Assembly (NCBI RefSeq): GCF_004379255.2
Contig: NC_056052.1
Span: 14,354,589 to 14,418,588 of the forward strand
Origin: Salvia splendens
Taxonomy: Eukaryota > Streptophyta > Magnoliopsida > Lamiales > Lamiaceae
Length of the DNA stretch: 64,000 nucleotides
Direction of reading: 5' to 3'
The position numbers and the translations under genes were made by a program. Below the pieces are notes generated by a model, which searched no databases, was not told the origin of the DNA, and saw only the letters and a list, made by a program, of their open reading frames with translations. Below are positions 36,301-47,959 of this stretch, one piece after another; position 1 is the stretch's first letter, and every line of letters starts with the position of its first letter.

Positions 36301-39300
36301 TTTTATTTTCATAGCTTTCATTATATTTCCTTTCGAGTTTTTAATTTTTAATAGCAATTTTGGTGATAATTTTTATTTTCTAGTTTTTCATTTTTTTCCT
36401 ACTGAAATTTTAGGGTATTCTAAACACTTATAATTATCGATTTCTTTTATTTAACTATACTTTTCATACAATGGATTACGACCAATTTTCTAGTTTTCAA
36501 TTTATTTCCTTTAGAGTTTTTAAGGTTTTCTAAATTCTATTAAAAAGTGTTGTTCTTGGTTTTACTACATTTTTTGGATAATGAATTTTGACTATTTCAC
36601 ATCATATAGGGAATAAAATTAATTTACTATTTTGTGATTATTTTTAATTTTCTAGATTTCATTTTATTTCCTTTTTCATTTTTAGGATTTTCTAAACACT
36701 TATAAATAGTGATGTTCTTGTTTAAGGTCTAGGGTTTAGGGTTTTTCTATAAAAAAAAACTCATGTATAAAGGAGGAACTTAGTAATGATATCAAGAGGG
36801 CTCGAACTCGGCACCTCAAAATAATAATGTTTAAGCTCCATGCCGCTAGGACAAAGGCTCTGGATGGGTTTGGGTTTTGGGTTAGAGATTAGGTTTAGGG
36901 TTTTTTGACGATGGATTTTAGCCGGAAAACACAATTAACTGTTTTTTGAAGCTTATTTTTAATTTCTTAGTTTACGTTTTGTTTCGTTTTGAGTTTTAAA
37001 ATTTTAATAGCAATTTCGGGAATAAATTTTAACTTTCTGGTTTTCATTTTATTTCCTACTGTGTTTTTAGGGTATTCTAAACAATTATAAATATAGTGAT
37101 TTCCTTGAGTTTTGACTATAATATTTAGACAATGGACTAAGGCCAATTTTCTAGCCTTTATTTTATTTTCTATTGAGTATTTAGGGTTTTCTAAACTCTT
37201 ATAAATAGTGTTGTCCTTGTTTTGAATACTGTTTTGGACAATGAATTTTGGCCATTTGACATCATATATGGAAAAAAATTATTTTACATTATTTTTGGAT
37301 TATTATTTTTAATATTCTAGTTTTCGTTTCATTTCCTTGTGAGTTTTCGGGATTTTCGTAACACTTATAAACAACGATGTCCTTGTTTAGGGTTTTGGAT
37401 ATGTGGTTTAGGGACAAGGTTTATGGTCTAGAGTTTAGGATTTTTGGACAATGGATTTTGGCCGAATAACACAATTTACTGTATTTGGGGCCCAATTTTA
37501 ATTTTACTAGTTTTCGTTTTATTTCATAATGAGTTTTTAGGGTATTCTTCGCACTCATAAATATCGATTTCTTTGTTTTGATTATATTTTTCAGAAAATG
37601 GATTACGGCCAATTCACTAGTTTCATTTTAATTCCTTTAGAGTTTTTAGTGTTTTCAAAACTTTTTTAAAAAGGCCATTGATATGACTACGTTTTTTGGA
37701 TAATGGACTCTGGCCATTTCACATTGTACACGAAAAAAATAATTTAATTTATTGTGGCAAAATTTTAAATTTTCTAGTTTTCATTTTTTGTTCCATTTTA
37801 GTTTTAAGGATTTTCTGAACACTTATAAATCGCGATGTCCGTGTTAGGGCCTAGGATTTACGGTTTAGGGTTTAGGATTTTTAGACGTTGTATTTCGGTC
37901 GAAAAACACATTTTACTATTTTTTGGGGCTTAATTTTTATTTTCATAGCTTTCATTATATTTCCTTTCGAGTTTTTAATTTTTAATAGCAATTTTGGTGA
38001 TAATTTTTATTTTCTAGTTTTTCATTTTTTTCCTACTGAAATTTTAGGGTATTCTAAACACTTATAATTATCGATTTCTTTTATTTAACTATACTTTTCA
38101 TACAATGGATTACGACCAATTTTCTAGTTTTCAATTTATTTCCTTTAGAGTTTTTAAGGTTTTCTAAATTCTATTAAAAAGTGTTGTTCTTGGTTTTACT
38201 ACATTTTTTGGATAATGAATTTTGACTATTTCACATCATATAGGGAATAAAATTAATTTACTATTTTGTGATTATTTTTAATTTTCTAGATTTCATTTTA
38301 TTTCCTTTTTCATTTTTTAGGATTTTCTAAACACTTATAAATAGTGATGTTCTTGTTTAAGGTCTAGGGTTTAGGGTTTTTCTATAAAAAAAAACTCATG
38401 TATAAAGGAGGAACTTAGTAATGATATCAAGAGGGCTCGAACTCGGCACCTCAAAATAATAATGTTTAAGCTCCATGCCGCTAGGACAAAGGCTCTGGAT
38501 GGGTTTGGGTTTTGGGTTAGAGATTAGGTTTAGGGTTTTTTGACGATGGATTTTAGCCGGAAAACACAATTAACTGTTTTTTGAAGCTTATTTTTAATTT
38601 CTTAGTTTACGTTTTGTTTCGTTTTGAGTTTTAAAATTTTAATAGCAATTTCGGGAATAAATTTTAACTTTCTGGTTTTCATTTTATTTCCTACTGTGTT
38701 TTTAGGGTATTCTAAACAATTATAAATATAGTGATTTCCTTGAGTTTTGACTATAATATTTAGACAATGGACTAAGGCCAATTTTCTAGCCTTTATTTTA
38801 TTTTCTATTGAGTATTTAGGGTTTTCTAAACTCTTATAAATAGTGTTGTCCTTGTTTTGAATACTGTTTTGGACAATGAATTTTGGCCATTTGACATCAT
38901 ATATGGAAAAAAATTATTTTACATTATTTTTGGATTATTATTTTTAATATTCTAGTTTTCGTTTCATTTCCTTGTGAGTTTTCGGGATTTTCGTAACACT
39001 TATAAACAACGATGTCCTTGTTTAGGGTTTTGGATATGTGGTTTAGGGACAAGGTTTATGGTCTAGAGTTTAGGATTTTTGGACAATGGATTTTGGCCGA
39101 ATAACACAATTTACTGTATTTGGGGCCCAATTTTAATTTTACTAGTTTTCGTTTTATTTCATAATGAGTTTTTAGGGTATTCTTCGCACTCATAAATATC
39201 GATTTCTTTGTTTTGATTATATTTTTCAGAAAATGGATTACGGCCAATTCACTAGTTTCATTTTAATTCCTTTAGAGTTTTTAGTGTTTTCAAAACTTTT

Positions 39301-42300
39301 TTAAAAAGGCCATTGATATGACTACGTTTTTTGGATAATGGACTCTGGCCATTTCACATTGTACACGAAAAAAATAATTTAATTTATTGTGGCAAAATTT
39401 TAAATTTTCTAGTTTTCATTTTTTGTTCCATTTTAGTTTTAAGGATTTTCTGAACACTTATAAATCGCGATGTCCGTGTTAGGGCCTAGGATTTACGGTT
39501 TAGGGTTTAGGATTTTTAGACGTTGTATTTCGGTCGAAAAACACATTTTACTATTTTTTGGGGCTTAATTTTTATTTTCATAGCTTTCATTATATTTCCT
39601 TTCGAGTTTTTAATTTTTAATAGCAATTTTGGTGATAATTTTTATTTTCTAGTTTTTCATTTTTTTCCTACTGAAATTTTAGGGTATTCTAAACACTTAT
39701 AATTATCGATTTCTTTTATTTAACTATACTTTTCATACAATGGATTACGACCAATTTTCTAGTTTTCAATTTATTTCCTTTAGAGTTTTTAAGGTTTTCT
39801 AAATTCTATTAAAAAGTGTTGTTCTTGGTTTTACTACATTTTTTGGATAATGAATTTTGACTATTTCACATCATATAGGGAATAAAATTAATTTACTATT
39901 TTGTGATTATTTTTAATTTTCTAGATTTCATTTTATTTCCTTTTTCATTTTTTAGGATTTTCTAAACACTTATAAATAGTGATGTTCTTGTTTAAGGTCT
40001 AGGGTTTAGGGTTTTTCTATAAAAAAAAACTCATGTATAAAGGAGGAACTTAGTAATGATATCAAGAGGGCTCGAACTCGGCACCTCAAAATAATAATGT
40101 TTAAGCTCCATGCCGCTAGGACAAAGGCTCTGGATGGGTTTGGGTTTTGGGTTAGAGATTAGGTTTAGGGTTTTTTGACGATGGATTTTAGCCGGAAAAC
40201 ACAATTAACTGTTTTTTGAAGCTTATTTTTAATTTCTTAGTTTACGTTTTGTTTCGTTTTGAGTTTTAAAATTTTAATAGCAATTTCGGGAATAAATTTT
40301 AACTTTCTGGTTTTCATTTTATTTCCTACTGTGTTTTTAGGGTATTCTAAACAATTATAAATATAGTGATTTCCTTGAGTTTTGACTATAATATTTAGAC
40401 AATGGACTAAGGCCAATTTTCTAGCCTTTATTTTATTTTCTATTGAGTATTTAGGGTTTTCTAAACTCTTATAAATAGTGTTGTCCTTGTTTTGAATACT
40501 GTTTTGGACAATGAATTTTGGCCATTTGACATCATATATGGAAAAAAATTATTTTACATTATTTTTGGATTATTATTTTTAATATTCTAGTTTTCGTTTC
40601 ATTTCCTTGTGAGTTTTCGGGATTTTCGTAACACTTATAAACAACGATGTCCTTGTTTAGGGTTTTGGATATGTGGTTTAGGGACAAGGTTTATGGTCTA
40701 GAGTTTAGGATTTTTGGACAATGGATTTTGGCCGAATAACACAATTTACTGTATTTGGGGCCCAATTTTAATTTTACTAGTTTTCGTTTTATTTCATAAT
40801 GAGTTTTTAGGGTATTCTTCGCACTCATAAATATCGATTTCTTTGTTTTGATTATATTTTTCAGAAAATGGATTACGGCCAATTCACTAGTTTCATTTTA
40901 ATTCCTTTAGAGTTTTTAGTGTTTTCAAAACTTTTTAAAAAGGCCATTGATATGACTACGTTTTTTGGATAATGGACTCTGGCCATTTCACATTGTACAC
41001 GAAAAAAATAATTTAATTTATTGTGGCAAAATTTTAAATTTTCTAGTTTTCATTTTTTGTTCCATTTTAGTTTTAAGGATTTTCTGAACACTTATAAATC
41101 GCGATGTCCGTGTTAGGGCCTAGGATTTACGGTTTAGGGTTTAGGATTTTTAGACGTTGTATTTCGGTCGAAAAACACATTTTACTATTTTTGGGGCTTA
41201 ATTTTATTTTCATAGCTTTCATTATATTTCCTTTCGAGTTTTTAATTTTTAATAGCAATTTTGGTGATAATTTTTATTTTCTAGTTTTTCATTTTTTTCC
41301 TACTGAAATTTTAGGGTATTCTAAACACTTATAATTATCGATTTCTTTTATTTAACTATACTTTTCATACAATGGATTACGACCAATTTTCTAGTTTTCA
41401 ATTTATTTCCTTTAGAGTTTTTAAGGTTTTCTAAATTCTATTAAAAAGTGTTGTTCTTGGTTTTACTACATTTTTTGGATAATGAATTTTGACTATTTCA
41501 CATCATATAGGGAATAAAATTAATTTACTATTTTGTGATTATTTTTAATTTTCTAGATTTCATTTTATTTCCTTTTTCATTTTTTAGGATTTTCTAAACA
41601 CTTATAAATAGTGATGTTCTTGTTTAAGGTCTAGGGTTTAGGGTTTTTCTATAAAAAAAAACTCATGTATAAAGGAGGAACTTAGTAATGATATCAAGAG
41701 GGCTCGAACTCGGCACCTCAAAATAATAATGTTTAAGCTCCATGCCGCTAGGACAAAGGCTCTGGATGGGTTTGGGTTTTGGGTTAGAGATTAGGTTTAG
41801 GGTTTTTTGACGATGGATTTTAGCCGGAAAACACAATTAACTGTTTTTTGAAGCTTATTTTTAATTTCTTAGTTTACGTTTTGTTTCGTTTTGAGTTTTA
41901 AAATTTTAATAGCAATTTCGGGAATAAATTTTAACTTTCTGGTTTTCATTTTATTTCCTACTGTGTTTTTAGGGTATTCTAAACAATTATAAATATAGTG
42001 ATTTCCTTGAGTTTTGACTATAATATTTAGACAATGGACTAAGGCCAATTTTCTAGCCTTTATTTTATTTTCTATTGAGTATTTAGGGTTTTCTAAACTC
42101 TTATAAATAGTGTTGTCCTTGTTTTGAATACTGTTTTGGACAATGAATTTTGGCCATTTGACATCATATATGGAAAAAAATTATTTTACATTATTTTTGG
42201 ATTATTATTTTTAATATTCTAGTTTTCGTTTCATTTCCTTGTGAGTTTTCGGGATTTTCGTAACACTTATAAACAACGATGTCCTTGTTTAGGGTTTTGG

Positions 42301-42600
42301 ATATGTGGTTTAGGGACAAGGTTTATGGTCTAGAGTTTAGGATTTTTGGACAATGGATTTTGGCCGAATAACACAATTTACTGTATTTGGGGCCCAATTT
42401 TAATTTTACTAGTTTTCGTTTTATTTCATAATGAGTTTTTAGGGTATTCTTCGCACTCATAAATATCGATTTCTTTGTTTTGATTATATTTTTCAGAAAA
42501 TGGATTACGGCCAATTCACTAGTTTCATTTTAATTCCTTTAGAGTTTTTAGTGTTTTCAAAACTTTTTTAAAAAGGCCATTGATATGACTACGTTTTTTG

Positions 42601-43301
42601 GACAATGGACTCTGGCCATTTCACATTGTACACGAAAAAAATAATTTAATTTATTGTGGCAATATTTTCAATTTTCTTGTTTTCATTTTTTGTTCCTTTT
42701 CAGTTTTAAGGCTTTTCTGAACACTTATAAATCACGATGTCCGTGTTAGAGCCTAGGATTTACGGTTTAGGGTTTGGGTTTAGGATTTATAGACGTTGGA
42801 TTTCGGTCGAAAAACACATTTTACTGTTTTTTGGGTCTTAATTTTTATTTTCGTAGCTTTCGTTGTATTTCCTTTCGAGTTTTTAATATTTAATAGCAAT
42901 TATGGTGATAATTTTTATTTTCTAGTTTTTCGTTTTTTTCCTACTGAAATTTTAGGGTATTCTAAACACTTATAATTATCGATTTCTTTGATTTAACTGT
43001 ACTTTTCATACAATGGATTACGACCAATTTTAGGTTTAGGGTTTAGGTGTTAAGGTTTATGGTTAGGGACTAGGTTTAGGGGTTATTAGACGATGGATTT
43101 TTGCCGGAAAACACAATTATCTAATTTTTGGAGCTTATTTTTAATTTCTTAGTCTTCGTTTTGTTTCGTTTTGGGTTTAAAAATTTTAATAGCAATTTTG
43201 GGAATAAATTTTAACTTCTAGTTTTCATTTTATTTCCTACTGTGTTTTTAGGGTATTCTAAACAATTATAAATACAGTGATTTCCTTTAGTTTTGACTAT
43301 A
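42601..43301 (+). repeat. Satellite flank left of viral copy 1
   Basis: From about 42601 the sequence matches the left flank of viral copy 2 (from about 52166) better than the 1,634-bp array. Shared markers are GGACAATGG in place of GGATAATGG, and TTTTCAATTTTCTTGTTTT. At about 43032 both flanks share an abnormal join: a subunit breaks at GACCAATTTT and continues as AGGTTTAGGGTTTAGG, part of a type B block that has lost its SINE-like core. The join therefore predates duplication of the virus-bearing unit. Confidence 0.85.
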
Positions 43302-43420
43302 GCTTATAAGACGGTTGGTAAGCCTTATGTTTAGGTGTTCCACGCATAGTGTTCCCCTGCGACCAGTTTCTTCCATCTAAACCAACTCCTAATTTAATTT
43401 TTCCTATCCCTCTTTTAAAC

Positions 43421-45258
43421 ATGGCCAGTAAGTTTAGAAGTCTCTTAAGATCCAATGCAAAAAACAATAAAAAGGATAAAAATATTGTTTCAAGTAGTGA
43501 AACTCATGCCCCTATAGATTATTCTAATTGGAGCATCCCTAATGAAAAAATTGAAAACTACTATGATATAGGACTTATTGATTTCAAAACTGCCTTTTCT
43601 ATAAGGACTCATGAAGAAACTAGAAGCATATTGCAAAAATCGGAAAGCTTTCCTCTTCTTAATGGAAGATCAATAAAAAGATATATGGAACAGAAATATA
43701 GATATGCACATTTTGGTCTTGCCCAAATTGCTGTCAAACCCTTGGTCCACATAGGAGTTGATACTCCCATTTTGCTTGTTCTAAGAGATAAAAGACTCAA
43801 GAATTACCAAACTTCTATATTAGCCATGGTTCAAACAAACATATGTAATGGTCCCATCTACTTTAACTGCTGTCCAAATTTCTCTGTCGATCTCACAGAT
43901 CCCATGATCCTTGAATCTCTCATCCTTGATGTACAAATTCAAGGGGATGAGTTTCATGTATGTAAAAACTTTGCTGTCATGTTTAGAGTCTATCTTAGAC
44001 TATTGACGTCTAATCTGAATCCTAAATTCAGTAAGAATCCCTTTTCAAAAGGAGAAACTATCCTTCTGCAGGTTGATGTTGAGCAGTCCTCAACCTATAC
44101 TCCTAAAAGACTAAAATGGGATGAAATTACTATCCCAAGTCAGTTTACTATAATAGAACCTCAGGCTCCTAGAAACTTAGAAAAAACAGAACCATCTCAG
44201 ATCATTGAAGAACCAAATGGCACTATAACTGTCAAATTTGATAGAACAAATTCTTTCTCAACTTTTAGAAACAATAGGAGTTTCAACAATGAAAGTAGTA
44301 GAGCCTCTTGTTCTGACATGCCTAGCACATCTGAAAGAAATTGGACCTTCAAAACTCCCATACCTCGACCAAATTCTCCTACGGAACAAAACATAGATGA
44401 CCCTTACTCACCTACTAGGAGTACTATGGTCATAACTACTAATAAACAATTTGAACCTGACATGGATTATCTTAAGAAAGAATTAAGCAATCCTATTTAA
44501 AAAGAAAAAGAAAGATGGTTCAATGAATTAAATGATAAAATTAAGAGTGAAATAAAAGAGAAATGGATGAGAGAAATGAAAAAAATCAAATCAAATTTCC
44601 TTTTTTATGATTTCATAGCAATTCATCTATCATCTGAAGGATGGTATAATTGTTTCAAAAAACCTGCCATAGAAGTTGGATCAAGCCTTATGAAAAGGTG
44701 GTATTCTTCTGAAAAAAATATAGTTATTTCAGCTGTCCATCCCCCTCTTCAAGCTCTGAAAATTCAAACTTCTAAAGGAGAGATTATTGCTGACCCTTTC
44801 AAACGAACTAATTTACTGACCCTGAGGAAAACAGAGAATTCCGGAAAATTATCCAACAAAGTAATTTTTCAAACCAAATCCTTGGTACCATTGCAGAACA
44901 ACTAGATACTATTTCATCAAAATTATTTACTGTTAATAAACAAAGCATCCTTAACGATACTTCCAAACCTTTTTTCAAAAGCAATGATAATTTGAAAAAT
45001 AAGAATATTTCCTTCAATTAAAAAACAGAGGAAATTCTTAATAAGATCTCTGGAAATCTTGCTGGGCCAAGCAAGTCAACTACGAATGTTATTCAACATT
45101 GCCACGAGTCTAGTACTGAACAGTCAAGTTACTCTTCCTCTGAAAAGGAAGATAATTTTGTTGAAAAACTAGAAGATGTTTTCAAAGAGTCTAGTAACTC
45201 CCCTCTTAAAATAAATAAAATTTTCAAGGGAAAAAGATTTAACAGTAATAAACCTTAA
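43421..45258 (+). pseudogene. Viral movement-protein region of polyprotein, copy 1
   Basis: The first ATG of the open frame is at 43421 (MASKFRS...). Residues about 110-125 and 144-161, including GPIYFNCCPNFSVDLTDP, match the 30K movement-protein superfamily as found in caulimovirids, whose members carry virus between cells through plasmodesmata. The frame stops at 44498-44500, where copy 2 has Tyr. A 1-bp deletion follows at about 44813, and another stop lies at 45019-45021, where copy 2 has Ser. A further TAA at 45256-45258 is shared with copy 2. The region is therefore a pseudogene. The C-terminal half is rich in Ser, Asn and Lys and looks like a linker toward the coat domain. Confidence 0.88.
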
Positions 45259-46575
45259 TATAGTAGGCCTTCGCCAGCAGATTTGCTGTATGAAGAAAGA
45301 GGTCAATTTCATAGGTCCAGTTATGATGGAACCTCAATTACTGAATGGAATATTGATGGAAAACCTGAATATGAAATTCTCAATACTTTACAAGAAATGG
45401 GAATGGCAAAAATGGCATTTAGATATGCTGGTATTTCTGAAAAAGAAGCTTGTGTCCTCCTTGTTAATGGTTTTACAGGCCAACTTAAAAATTGGTGGGA
45501 TAATGCGTTAAGCCTAGAAAGCAAGGAAGAAATTCTTAATCATATTGTTAATACCGAAGATCAAGATGGTGAAATACATGAAGCAAGCGATGCTTGTGAT
45601 TTCCTTATTATTACCATCTCCATGTATTTTGTCGGAAACCCTAGGGAAGAATATAATAGCTCCTCTATGGTTTTAAATAATCTGAGATGCCCTTCCTTAT
45701 CCGATTACAGATGGTATAAAGATGTCTTCATAACTCATGTCCTCAAAAGAAATGATTGTAATCAAGCCTTTTGGAAAGAAAGATTCATAGCAGGATTACC
45801 CAAACTGTTTAGTGAAAGAACAATACAAAAACTTAAAGATGACATTGATTCTGAAAATATCCCTTTTGAAAATATAACTTTTGGTCAATTATTTGCTTTT
45901 ATCAAAAAAAGAAGGATTAGCCCTTTGTATGGAAATAAAAATACAAAACAAATATAGAAAGGACAAACAAAATGCCAAAAACGAATTAGGGTGTTTCTGT
46001 GAAATGTTTGGAATAGAAAAAATTGAGGCTCCTTCGTCTAAGAGCAAAAAGAAAATTAGAAGATTCAAGAAAGATACTCAAAAGCATGATTATTACAGAA
46101 CGTCACGAAGTAATTTTACAAAATCAAAAAGAAAATTCAAACCAACTAAGGATAAAGACAGGGATAAGATAAAATGTGAATATTGCAAAAAGGTGGGTCT
46201 CACAGAAGAACGATGTTGGAAGAAAAGAAATAAAAACATTAGGTTACTAAGTAAACAGATTAATAACCTTTTAAGAGAAGAAAATAGTTCCTCCAGTTCT
46301 GAAAGTGAGTCAGAAATTGAAGAAATTCAAAACACCTCTGGAAGTAGTAATTACCATAGTAGTAATGAAAATGAAAAAGATATTTGCAAAATTTGCATCA
46401 ATACCATTTCTAAAGAAAAGAAGGAAGCTATTCTTGATCTCCTTCACCAAATCACTGACACTGAAACTAGGGATGATTATCTTAATAAGTTAAAGGACTT
46501 AATTCTTGAAGAGCCATCTACTTCTAAGAAGATTAGTATAAAGGAAGAGTTCAGCCTAAACAAACTTTGGGAAAA
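45259..46575 (+). pseudogene. Viral coat protein and zinc-knuckle region, copy 1
   Basis: After the TAA at 45256 the same frame continues without an ATG (YSRPSPADLLYEERG) into a coat-protein-like domain with LKNWWDNAL, open to 45957. A seven-A run near 45903 has one more A than copy 2 and shifts the frame; the second part is open from 45881. The zinc knuckle is altered: the motif reads CEYCKKVGLTEERC, with Leu where copy 2 has His, so one of the four metal ligands is lost. An acidic, Ser-rich segment and an ICKICINTI motif follow. Coat proteins of this family package the genome, and the knuckle binds nucleic acid. Confidence 0.85.
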
Positions 46576-46630
46576 TGGGATCAGAGCTTTCTTATTAAGA
46601 TATTATAACCACTTCTAAGAAGATTAGTAT
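46576..46630 (+). other. Rearrangement scar replacing PR-RT-RNase H in copy 1
   Basis: Between ORF1 sequence ending near 46575 and ORF2 sequence resuming near 46631 lie about 55 bases made of two patches. The first (about 46577-46612) copies ORF2 sequence that also appears just downstream at 46656-46691. The second (46611-46631) copies ORF1 sequence from 46520-46540. Relative to copy 2, about 2.7 kb is missing (56118-58825). Such patchwork is typical of template switching during break repair or replication. Confidence 0.8.
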
Positions 46631-47251
46631 AATTATATCGACTATAAGAATGCTTGGTTCAGAGCTTTCTTATTAAGATATTATAACCACTCCTGGTTCA
46701 TGGCCTTTCACCATAATTGTGAAAAACAATTTCCAATTTGGTTTCCAGATTGGTGGAGGAAAATGGGATCTTCTATCCAAATTCTTCCCCTTGAAGTTCA
46801 AAAGGGTTTCCACGCCTTTGCGGAATACTCTACCCTCAAAAACTTTAAAAAATTTATCATGTTCCATGCTGAGTTCAAAGTACCTTGGATTTTTTCCTGG
46901 GATTTCAACTTTGAGAAAATCTATTCGGACCCTTCTCCTTACTCCTTGACAAGGGTTTACAAAGTTAAATGGTGGGCTAAGTTCCAAAATCATATTGGAG
47001 ATGAATCTGCTGTCAAACAATTTTTTTCCACTGGTGAAAAAGTGATTTTCAAAAAGGATAACAAAGAGAAAAGCAAAGCAGAAAGAACAAAGAAGGCCAG
47101 TTCCTCGGAGCCAAATGATTTTCTGAAAAACCTTCCAGAACATATCAAAAGAGACTTCTTTGAATTTATGGCCCAAAAGTCTGCCTCTTCAAAGTCTGAA
47201 GAATCGGTCTCTTCTGATCCTATTGGGGGTCAAGACCCCTTTGATTTCTGA
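46631..47251 (+). pseudogene. Viral ORF2, N-terminally truncated, copy 1
   Basis: This is the C-terminal part of the ORF2 protein that is complete in copy 2 (58271-59446). The first internal ATG is at 46700 (MAFHHNCEK), giving 183 residues. It holds the Trp/Phe-rich core (WFPDWWRKMG, PWIFSWDF, RVYKVKWW) and the charged Ser-rich tail ending DPFDF. It differs from copy 2 by a few substitutions only. The stop TGA overlaps the ATG of the next ORF (TGATG at 47249-47253). The function of ORF2 in this virus group is not established. Confidence 0.8.
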
Positions 47252-47496
47252 TGACAGGTTTCTTTAGAAGGAAGAATACTGAAGCCTATTCTAGGTTTCT
47301 CATTGATAATATCAAAATTGATACCGAAATGGTTACCTCCCTCTCAGAAATTGCAAAGATTGTTCTTGAAGCCCCTCCTGAAGAAGTGGATTTTCCATTT
47401 CTTAGAGAAACCATTGATGACATTTTTCATAGAATCAATAGAATCAAACGGATGAAGAGAACGCTCAAAATCATTAATATTATCACCGCAGCCTAA
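47251..47496 (+). CDS. Small viral ORF3, unknown function, copy 1
   Basis: This ORF has 81 codons and an ATG that overlaps the ORF2 stop (TGATG), which suggests coupled translation or reinitiation on the viral RNA. The protein has a basic start (FFRRKN), an acidic middle (APPEEVDF), and a basic helical-looking end (RINRIKRMKRTLKIINIITAA, split by a hydrophobic stretch). The predicted protein is identical in both viral copies. I do not recognise a domain. It may be a genuine viral accessory ORF, but two near-identical copies cannot show selection. Confidence 0.55.
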   Translation: MTGFFRRKNTEAYSRFLIDNIKIDTEMVTSLSEIAKIVLEAPPEEVDFPFLRETIDDIFHRINRIKRMKRTLKIINIITAA

Positions 47497-47517
47497 TCCT
47501 GTTCGCATTATACCAGG

Positions 47518-47736
47518 ATGCCTCCTTTTTGGTTCTTTCGCATTGGTGATAAAATAAGAAGATTAGAACAAGCTATCAAAGATGAAGAAGAAAGCCTCCA
47601 AGTCATGTATGACGTCAGATTTCGAAGAAGTAGACATATGGATTACTACTACGACGATGAAGAATGGAGACATTGTCAATATATCAAAAGATGCAGAAAT
47701 AAAATCAATAGGCTCCACATCATCATGGCAGCCTAG
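47518..47736 (+). CDS. Small viral ORF4, unknown function, copy 1
   Basis: This 72-codon ORF begins 21 bases after ORF3 ends. It starts MPPFWFFRIGDKIRRLEQ, has a strongly charged middle (YYYDDEEWRH) and a basic end terminating in IIMAA, which resembles the IITAA end of ORF3. The protein is identical in both viral copies. A second frame (47582-47803) overlaps it and is equally short, so the frame choice rests on order and spacing. No known domain is recognised. It contains a TGACGTCA site at 47610-47617. Confidence 0.45.
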   Translation: MPPFWFFRIGDKIRRLEQAIKDEEESLQVMYDVRFRRSRHMDYYYDDEEWRHCQYIKRCRNKINRLHIIMAA

Positions 47737-47868
47737 TGTGAATTTGATTTCAAAGTCAGAAATGACGGTCACCTTCTTTTATAGTTATTGTAAAAATGTT
47801 TGAATAGTGAATAGTGAATAGTGAATAGTAACTTTTTGTAATAGTACTATGTAAATTAGTGTGATTTT

Positions 47869-47933
47869 CGTCACTGCTTACGTATTTGTAAAATACTGTA
47901 CTCCTATGTAGCTAGGGTTGTTGGCTATAAATA
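47869..47933 (+). promoter_or_regulatory. 35S-like pregenomic promoter, copy 1
   Basis: TATAAATA lies at 47926-47933 (context GGCTATAAATAAG). About 45 bp upstream, CGTCACTGCTTACG (47869-47882) reads CGTAAGCAGTGACG on the other strand, similar to the as-1 element of caulimovirid 35S promoters, which binds TGA-type bZIP factors. Upstream lies a short GAATAGT repeat (about 47804-47829), one unit longer than in copy 2. Transcription would start near 47960. Function is inferred from layout. Confidence 0.7.
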
Positions 47934-47959
47934 AGAGGTTTTCTAGGAAGAGAAGTACA

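Larger units (their letters stand above)
19861..42600 (+). repeat. Short-form satellite array, about 1,634 bp monomers
   Basis: Type A cores lie at 19861, 21493, 23116, 23725, 25355, 26984, 28617, 30250, 31885, 33520, 35155, 36788, 38423, 40058 and 41690. Most spacings are 1,629-1,635 bp; one is only 609 bp. Anchor words in one monomer (28016 to 29650) are spaced about 238, 112, 161, 384, 116, 165, 190, 107 and 162 bp, which is three blocks of three subunits. The type B core and its block are absent. A 63-codon minus-strand frame is identical in nearly every monomer, which reflects homogenisation and is not evidence of a gene. Monomers from about 27 kb to 42 kb are nearly identical, so amplification was recent. 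Confidence 0.95.

Noticed and set aside
20493..42514. A 63-residue minus-strand ORF repeated with identical protein in most short monomers (20493, 25987, 27616, 29250 and on to 42323)
   Set aside because: It repeats because the monomers are nearly identical in DNA. The frame has low complexity, is rich in Lys and Ile because of T-rich DNA, and shows no synonymous bias.
46673..47176. Minus-strand ORF opposite ORF2 (also 58928-59371)
   Set aside because: It is antisense to the ORF2 core, and its openness follows from codon use on the plus strand.
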